Shown: one piece after another, positions 5,872-9,920 of the stretch
Position numbering within the stretch: position 1 is the stretch's first letter
Layout: each line of letters begins with the position of its first letter
From: Acidobacteriota bacterium
GTDB taxonomy: Bacteria; Acidobacteriota; Terriglobia; UBA7540
Reading direction: 5' to 3'
DNA length: 9,920 bases
Assembly (NCBI GenBank): GCA_021784615.1
Contig: JAJYHU010000338.1
Location: 1 to 9,920 of the forward strand
The notes under the pieces: generated by a model
Told to the model about the DNA's origin: nothing
Database searches by the model: none
The model's input: the letters and a program-made list of their open reading frames with translations, nothing else
Program-made: the position numbers and the translations under genes

Positions 5872-7146
5872 ATGAATAATGGGAATACAGCGTCGAGCAA
5901 TGGAAACAGTCTCCTGGTTATCGGCGGAGGCGTTGCCGGTCTGACCTCTGCCATTGAAGCGGCAGAAGCTGGATGTAACGTTATTCTCATCGAAAAATCT
6001 CCTTTCTTGGGTGGGCGTGCTATCGGCTTTAATCTCTATTTTCCTAAGTTGTGCCCTCCAGCGTGTGGATTCGAAATCAATTTCCGGCGCATCAGGAACA
6101 ACCCCCGGATCACGGTTCTTACTCAGGCCGAGCTGGAGGAGCTTACCGGCTCGACCGGAAACTACGAGGCGACCGTGAAGGTTTCGCCCCGCTTTGTGAC
6201 AGAAGCCTGCACGCTTTGCGGGGCTTGCGCTGCGACGTGCCCTGCGTTAAGGCCGGATGAATTCAACTTCGGTTTGTCGAAAACCAGAGCAGCCTACCTG
6301 CCCCACAAAATGGCTTTCCCGGAGGAATATGTCATCGACCGAAACGCCTGCATAAAAGATTGCACCGCCTGCGTGGATGCCTGCCGGTACGGCGCAATTA
6401 ACCTTGAGCAGCAAATCGAGCGGAAGAAGTTCCAGGTGGCTGCCGTTGTGGTCGCGACGGGCTGGGCTCCTTACGACGCGACCAAAATTACGAATCTTGG
6501 ATTCGGTCAATTCCCCAACGTGGTCACCAATGTTTTGCTTGAGCGGATGGCCTCCTCGAACGGACCCACCGCAGGAAAGATTCTGCGGCCATCGGACGGG
6601 AAGATGCCAGCCACAGTTGCCTTCGTCCAGTGCGCGGGGTCACGGGATGAGAATCACCTGCCTTATTGCTCAAGCGTGTGCTGCTCCGCCTCGCTGAAGC
6701 ACAGCACCTACATTCATACCCTTGATCCCGAAGCGCAGGTCACCATTTTCTACATTGACACCCGAACGCCTGGGCTCCTGCAGGACTTCTACGCAAAAGT
6801 GGCCACGAACGATCAGTTGAAAATGATCAAGGGAAAAGTGGGGAGAGTTGAAGAGGACCCGCAAACGCACGACCTGCTGGTGACGGCTGAAGAAGTGATC
6901 ACGGGGAAGAAACTTACCCAGAGATTCAGCCTAGTTGTTCTTGCGGCAGGAATAGTGCCGCAGACAAACGGGCTCCCGTTGGCGCTGACGCAAGATGAGT
7001 TTGGGTTTTTAGCGAACGAAACACCCGGGATTTATGCAACAGGCTGCGCGAAGCGGCCTGAAGATGTTTCTGCCACGGTTCGGGATGCTACTGGAGCTGC
7101 GTTAAAGGCTCTGCAATGCGCTGTAAGGAGCGCTCACCATGGATAG
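5872..7146 (+). CDS. qmoA: Quinone-interacting membrane-bound oxidoreductase subunit QmoA
   Basis: HdrA-like flavoprotein of the Qmo complex, which links the menaquinone pool to APS reductase. It is peripheral on the cytoplasmic side; no signal or membrane segment is seen. It has 424 residues. FAD is bound by VIGGGVAGLTSAIEAAEAG (16-34). A ferredoxin-like insert follows, with C113-x2-C116-x2-C119-x3-C123 and C160-x3-C164-x2-C167-x3-C171. ATGWAPYD (195-202) and the HdrA-type motif QC254AGSRDENHLPYC266SSVC270C271 come next, and LAAGIVP (357-363) and GIYATGCA (386-393) close the FAD domain. It starts 5 bases after the preceding gene with only a weak ribosome site, so it probably depends on translational coupling. 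It overlaps qmoB by 8 bases. HdrA of methanogens or of sulfur-oxidising Hdr systems is the main alternative, excluded by the length and the Apr/QmoB/QmoC context. Confidence 0.94.
   Translation: MNNGNTASSNGNSLLVIGGGVAGLTSAIEAAEAGCNVILIEKSPFLGGRAIGFNLYFPKLCPPACGFEINFRRIRNNPRITVLTQAELEELTGSTGNYEATVKVSPRFVTEACTLCGACAATCPALRPDEFNFGLSKTRAAYLPHKMAFPEEYVIDRNACIKDCTACVDACRYGAINLEQQIERKKFQVAAVVVATGWAPYDATKITNLGFGQFPNVVTNVLLERMASSNGPTAGKILRPSDGKMPATVAFVQCAGSRDENHLPYCSSVCCSASLKHSTYIHTLDPEAQVTIFYIDTRTPGLLQDFYAKVATNDQLKMIKGKVGRVEEDPQTHDLLVTAEEVITGKKLTQRFSLVVLAAGIVPQTNGLPLALTQDEFGFLANETPGIYATGCAKRPEDVSATVRDATGAALKALQCAVRSAHHG
7125..7130 (+). promoter_or_regulatory. Ribosome binding site AAGGAG of qmoB
   Basis: AAGGAG lies inside the end of qmoA, eight bases before the qmoB ATG at 7139. 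The junction is strikingly like the aprB/aprA one: AAGGAG(G)CGCTC, then CCATGG, then the upstream stop codon. Confidence 0.7.
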
Positions 7147-9394
7147 GAAACTTGGGGTCTACATCTGTAGCGGCTGCTCCATTGGTGAGTCCATCGACGT
7201 CAACCGATTGGTGGACGTCGCGCAGAAGGAGCACAAAGCCCCGGTCTGCAGAACGCATCCGTTCCTTTGCGGCGAGGAGGGATTGGCAGCCATCCGAAAT
7301 GATCTCGCACAGGGCGCTATCGACTCCCTGGTGATCGCCGGCTGCTCTCCCCGCACGAAGACTAACGCTTTCAGCTTCGACTCCCAAACAGTCATGGACC
7401 GTGTCAACCTCCGCGAACACGTGGCGTGGAGTCACGAACCTGGGAATGAAGATACCCAGATGCTGGCTGAAGATTGCCTGCGAATGGGCATTGTAAAGGT
7501 CCGGAAGATGGAGCCCCTCGAACCGGTTTCTGACGCGATATCGAAAACTATCCTGGTTGTGGGCGGCGGTGTCGCCGGCATCACAGCGGCGCTCGAAGCG
7601 GCGGATGCAGACTATGACGTTGTTCTGGTCGAGCGACAAGAGCAACTTGGGGGTTCGCTCGCAGCGGTCAAAAAGCATTTTCCTACACACCCGCCGTATA
7701 CCGGGCTTCAGGAGACGGGCCTTCCAGAAAAGATCGCGAAGGTGACCCGCCACCCCAGGATCAAGGTTTATACGGCCACCCGAATTGTGAAGACGGAAGG
7801 CCAGCCGGGAATGTTTGATGTCACACTCCAGAACGGCGGTCAGCCGTTCGTCCACCGCGCCGGCGCCGTCGTGATGGCCACGGGTTGGAAGCCTTACGAT
7901 GCCTCAAAGCTCGCGCACCTTGGCTACGGATCATCTCCCGACGTTGTTACCAACGATCAGTTTGAAGCGATGATCGGTGGAGGGCCAGTGGTGCGTCCCT
8001 CGGATGGCAAGCCGGCCCGGAGCGTCTTGTTTATCCAGTGCGCCGGCTCCAGGGACAAAGACCACTTGCCTTACTGCTCTTCAGTCTGCTGCATGGCTAC
8101 GCTTAAGCAGGCGGACGTAACCCACCAGACCAGCCCAGCGACCAAGGTTTATATCGTCTACCGCGACATCATCACCACAGGACAATATGAGCGGTATTTT
8201 GCCAAGGTTCAAAACCACCCTGCAACGTTCCTGATGAAGGGCGATGTGGTTGCGGTTCGCACCCAGAGTGGGGAGCATCTCCATGTTGATGTGAAAAACA
8301 CGCTGCTGGACGAAGACATCACGATCCCGGCGGACATCGTGGTGCTGGCCACAGGGCTTGTTCCCAATGCCGCTGATAACGACGCCATCCGCGATCTGCG
8401 TGATGCCCATGCAAAGGTCCAGCGGAACGAATCCGAAACGCAGCGGGCCGAAGCAGAAAAGACCGTCGAGCGGTTGCGTTCCCATGAAGGAACGGAGATT
8501 CTGAACCTGACTTACCGTCAAGGTCCCGACCTGCCCATTCTTCGCGACGGCTTTCCCAGCTCGAACTTTGTTTGTTTTCCTTACGAGACTCTGCGGACTG
8601 GCATTTATGCCGCTGGGGCCGTACGGGCTCCGATGGACTCGGCCGGCGCTGAGGAAGACGCTTTGGGCGCCGCCATGAAGGCCATTCAGAGTGTGGAAAT
8701 GGCTTCCTCTGGTCAAGCGGTCCATCCGCGGGCTGGCGACCTTTCCTACCCCAGCTTCCTTCTGCAACGTTGCACGCAGTGCAAGCGGTGCACGGTGGAG
8801 TGCCCCTTCGGTTCCATCGATGAGGACGCGAAAGGCACTCCGAAGTTTAATTCCTACCGGTGCCGCCGCTGCGGAGTGTGCATGGGCGCTTGTCCGGAGC
8901 GGATTATCTCTTTCAAGAATTATTCGGTGGACATGATTGCAGGCATGATCAAGGCCATCGAGGTGCCCGAAGAAGAGGAAGAGAAACTGCGGGTTCTTCT
9001 CTTCATGTGCGAGAACGACGCCTATCCAGCGCTCGATGTTGCCGGGATGAATCACGTGGCCTACGACGCCAGTGTGCGCGTGATCCCTCTTAGGTGCCTG
9101 GGCTCGATGAATATTGTTTGGATTGCGGACGCTCTTTCGCGGGGCATTGACGGGGTAATGCTCATGGGTTGCAAGTATGGCGAAGATTATCAGTGCCACT
9201 TTGCCAAGGGAAGCGAAATCGCCCACCGCAGGCTGGAAAACGTGAAAGAGACTTTGCAGAGACTCCAACTTGAATCCGAGCGGGTTGAAGTGTCGCAGAT
9301 CTCAATCGATCAATACAAAAAGGTGCCGGAAATAATCAACGCGTTTATGGAGCGAATGCGGGAACTCGGACCGAATCCCTACAAAGGGTTCTGA
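7139..9394 (+). CDS. qmoB: Quinone-interacting membrane-bound oxidoreductase subunit QmoB
   Basis: Large HdrA/MvhD-like flavoprotein of the Qmo complex; cytoplasmic, 751 residues, full length. Residues 1-130 form the HdrA-type N-terminal domain with C10-x2-C13, C37, C44 and GCSP (68-71). FAD is bound by VVGGGVAGITAALEAA (140-155), with ATGWKPYD (247-254) and QC301AGSRDKDHLPYC313SSVC317C318. A charged, probably helical stretch at 412-448 interrupts the FAD domain. The second FAD segment is GIYAAGAV (488-495). A two-cluster ferredoxin follows: C545-x2-C548-x2-C551-x3-C555 and C575-x2-C578-x2-C581-x3-C585. An MvhD-like C-terminal domain (about 615-751) has C624, C653, C678 and C686 and ends in GPNPYKGF. 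It is paralogous to QmoA across the FAD part but lacks QmoA's ferredoxin insert there. QmoC starts one base after its stop. In current models QmoB contacts AprBA; that is family knowledge, not shown here. Confidence 0.95.
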   Translation: MDRKLGVYICSGCSIGESIDVNRLVDVAQKEHKAPVCRTHPFLCGEEGLAAIRNDLAQGAIDSLVIAGCSPRTKTNAFSFDSQTVMDRVNLREHVAWSHEPGNEDTQMLAEDCLRMGIVKVRKMEPLEPVSDAISKTILVVGGGVAGITAALEAADADYDVVLVERQEQLGGSLAAVKKHFPTHPPYTGLQETGLPEKIAKVTRHPRIKVYTATRIVKTEGQPGMFDVTLQNGGQPFVHRAGAVVMATGWKPYDASKLAHLGYGSSPDVVTNDQFEAMIGGGPVVRPSDGKPARSVLFIQCAGSRDKDHLPYCSSVCCMATLKQADVTHQTSPATKVYIVYRDIITTGQYERYFAKVQNHPATFLMKGDVVAVRTQSGEHLHVDVKNTLLDEDITIPADIVVLATGLVPNAADNDAIRDLRDAHAKVQRNESETQRAEAEKTVERLRSHEGTEILNLTYRQGPDLPILRDGFPSSNFVCFPYETLRTGIYAAGAVRAPMDSAGAEEDALGAAMKAIQSVEMASSGQAVHPRAGDLSYPSFLLQRCTQCKRCTVECPFGSIDEDAKGTPKFNSYRCRRCGVCMGACPERIISFKNYSVDMIAGMIKAIEVPEEEEEKLRVLLFMCENDAYPALDVAGMNHVAYDASVRVIPLRCLGSMNIVWIADALSRGIDGVMLMGCKYGEDYQCHFAKGSEIAHRRLENVKETLQRLQLESERVEVSQISIDQYKKVPEIINAFMERMRELGPNPYKGF

Positions 9395-9395
9395 C

Positions 9396-9920
9396 ATGGC
9401 AGAAACACTTCTTGTTCAACCTGACAGCACGGTCGTCGAAGGCGTGATGGCTTCAGGCGCTTACGACTTCAAGAGGTGTTTCCAATGCGCTACGTGTTCC
9501 GCGGTCTGCACCCTTTCAGGTGACGGGTTTGCTTTCCCACGCAAGCAGATGATTGAGGCCCAGTGGGGACTGAAGGACAAACTGCTTGAAGATCCCGGGC
9601 CGTGGCTTTGCTTCTACTGCGGCGAGTGTTCGAAGAACTGTCCCCGGAAGGCCAACCCCGCCGAGACGATGATGGCGCTGCGCAGGTACCTGACGGCCGA
9701 GTATGACTGGACGGGCCTGTCCCGGCTTATGTACCGCTCAGCATTCTGGGAGATCGGCATCCTGGCGCTGGCTTCCGCAATGATTGTGGCGCTATTTACC
9801 TTGCCCCGGAACTTTGGGTTCGGTTTGCTCAGCCGCTCGGGCGCGACGCCGCTGTCCGCAGTAATGCTCAGCAAGTTCGCGCCGGTCGGGCTTGTGGACC
9901 TGGGCGACAGGGTCCTAGTC
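9396..9920 (+). CDS. qmoC: Quinone-interacting membrane-bound oxidoreductase subunit QmoC, N-terminal part
   Basis: Membrane subunit of Qmo, a natural fusion of an HdrC-like FeS domain and an HdrE-like cytochrome b domain. Exactly 175 codons lie in the window, with no stop. The HdrC-like part carries C28-x2-C31-x2-C34-x3-C38 and C72-x2-C75-x2-C78-x3-C82-P, two [4Fe-4S] sites. Residues 100-112 (AEYDWTGLSRLMY) form a linker. A first hydrophobic helix spans about 117-136 (FWEIGILALASAMIVAL). The heme-binding histidines and later helices lie beyond the edge. The start has AAAGGG at 9383-9388, seven bases upstream, inside the end of qmoB. It passes electrons between menaquinol and QmoAB. Being partial, its completeness cannot be judged. 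Confidence 0.93.
   Translation, partial: MAETLLVQPDSTVVEGVMASGAYDFKRCFQCATCSAVCTLSGDGFAFPRKQMIEAQWGLKDKLLEDPGPWLCFYCGECSKNCPRKANPAETMMALRRYLTAEYDWTGLSRLMYRSAFWEIGILALASAMIVALFTLPRNFGFGLLSRSGATPLSAVMLSKFAPVGLVDLGDRVLV

Noticed and set aside
5872..7146. Heterodisulfide reductase HdrA as the identity of the first flavoprotein gene
   Set aside because: It is shorter than HdrA, is followed by QmoB and QmoC, and no HdrB-type CCG-domain gene is present, so QmoA fits better.
7088..7855. A 255-residue open frame on the - strand
   Set aside because: Antisense to the qmoA end and qmoB start; no motif.
8081..9268. A 395-residue open frame on the - strand
   Set aside because: It is antisense to qmoB across its ferredoxin and MvhD-like parts, with a composition typical of antisense frames in GC-rich genes. 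No family motif or ribosome site was seen.
1..9920. CRISPR arrays, tRNAs, insertion sequences, intrinsic terminators
   Set aside because: I looked for repeat-spacer patterns, tRNA-like cloverleaf arms, transposase motifs and stem-plus-T-run sites and saw none that could be supported.

Overview
The window carries the electron-transfer half of a dissimilatory sulfate-reduction (or reverse, sulfur-oxidation) pathway. On the + strand lies one compact run of genes, aprB-aprA-(zinc-ribbon protein)-(YkgJ-type cysteine-cluster protein)-qmoA-qmoB-qmoC. A ferrous-iron uptake pair, feoA-feoB, diverges from it on the - strand. Both ends are cut: feoB runs off the left edge without its C-terminus and qmoC runs off the right edge after its first 175 codons.

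The DNA is moderately GC-rich by eye, densely coding and clearly bacterial, with strong AAGGAGG-type ribosome binding sites. The gene set implies an anaerobic or facultative sulfur-cycling bacterium. The window has no rRNA and no taxonomic marker. An acidobacterial, Desulfobacterota or Nitrospirota-type sulfur cycler would all fit, and I cannot choose between them from sequence alone. Mobile elements, CRISPR arrays and tRNAs were looked for and not seen.

Layout: 1-1822 feoB (-, partial); 1819-2139 feoA (-), overlapping feoB by 4 bases; 2140-2358 a divergent control region with several short inverted repeats and a 9-base direct repeat; 2359-4711 aprBA; 4753-5040 a 95-residue Ogr/Delta-like zinc-ribbon protein; 5033-5866 a 277-residue YkgJ-family protein; 5872-9394 qmoAB; 9396 to the edge qmoC.

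How the genes work together: AprBA interconverts adenosine 5'-phosphosulfate (APS) and sulfite plus AMP in the cytoplasm. The Qmo complex links that reaction to the membrane quinone pool: QmoC carries FeS domains and a membrane anchor, while QmoA and QmoB are HdrA-like flavoproteins. FeoAB would supply the Fe(II) that this very FeS-rich set of proteins needs. The two small cysteine-rich genes sit between aprA and qmoA and are apparently translated with the operon, by their strong ribosome binding site and tight overlaps. They have no assigned role here and are the least explained part of the locus. Three gene junctions in the + strand run share the same 8-base start/stop overlap.
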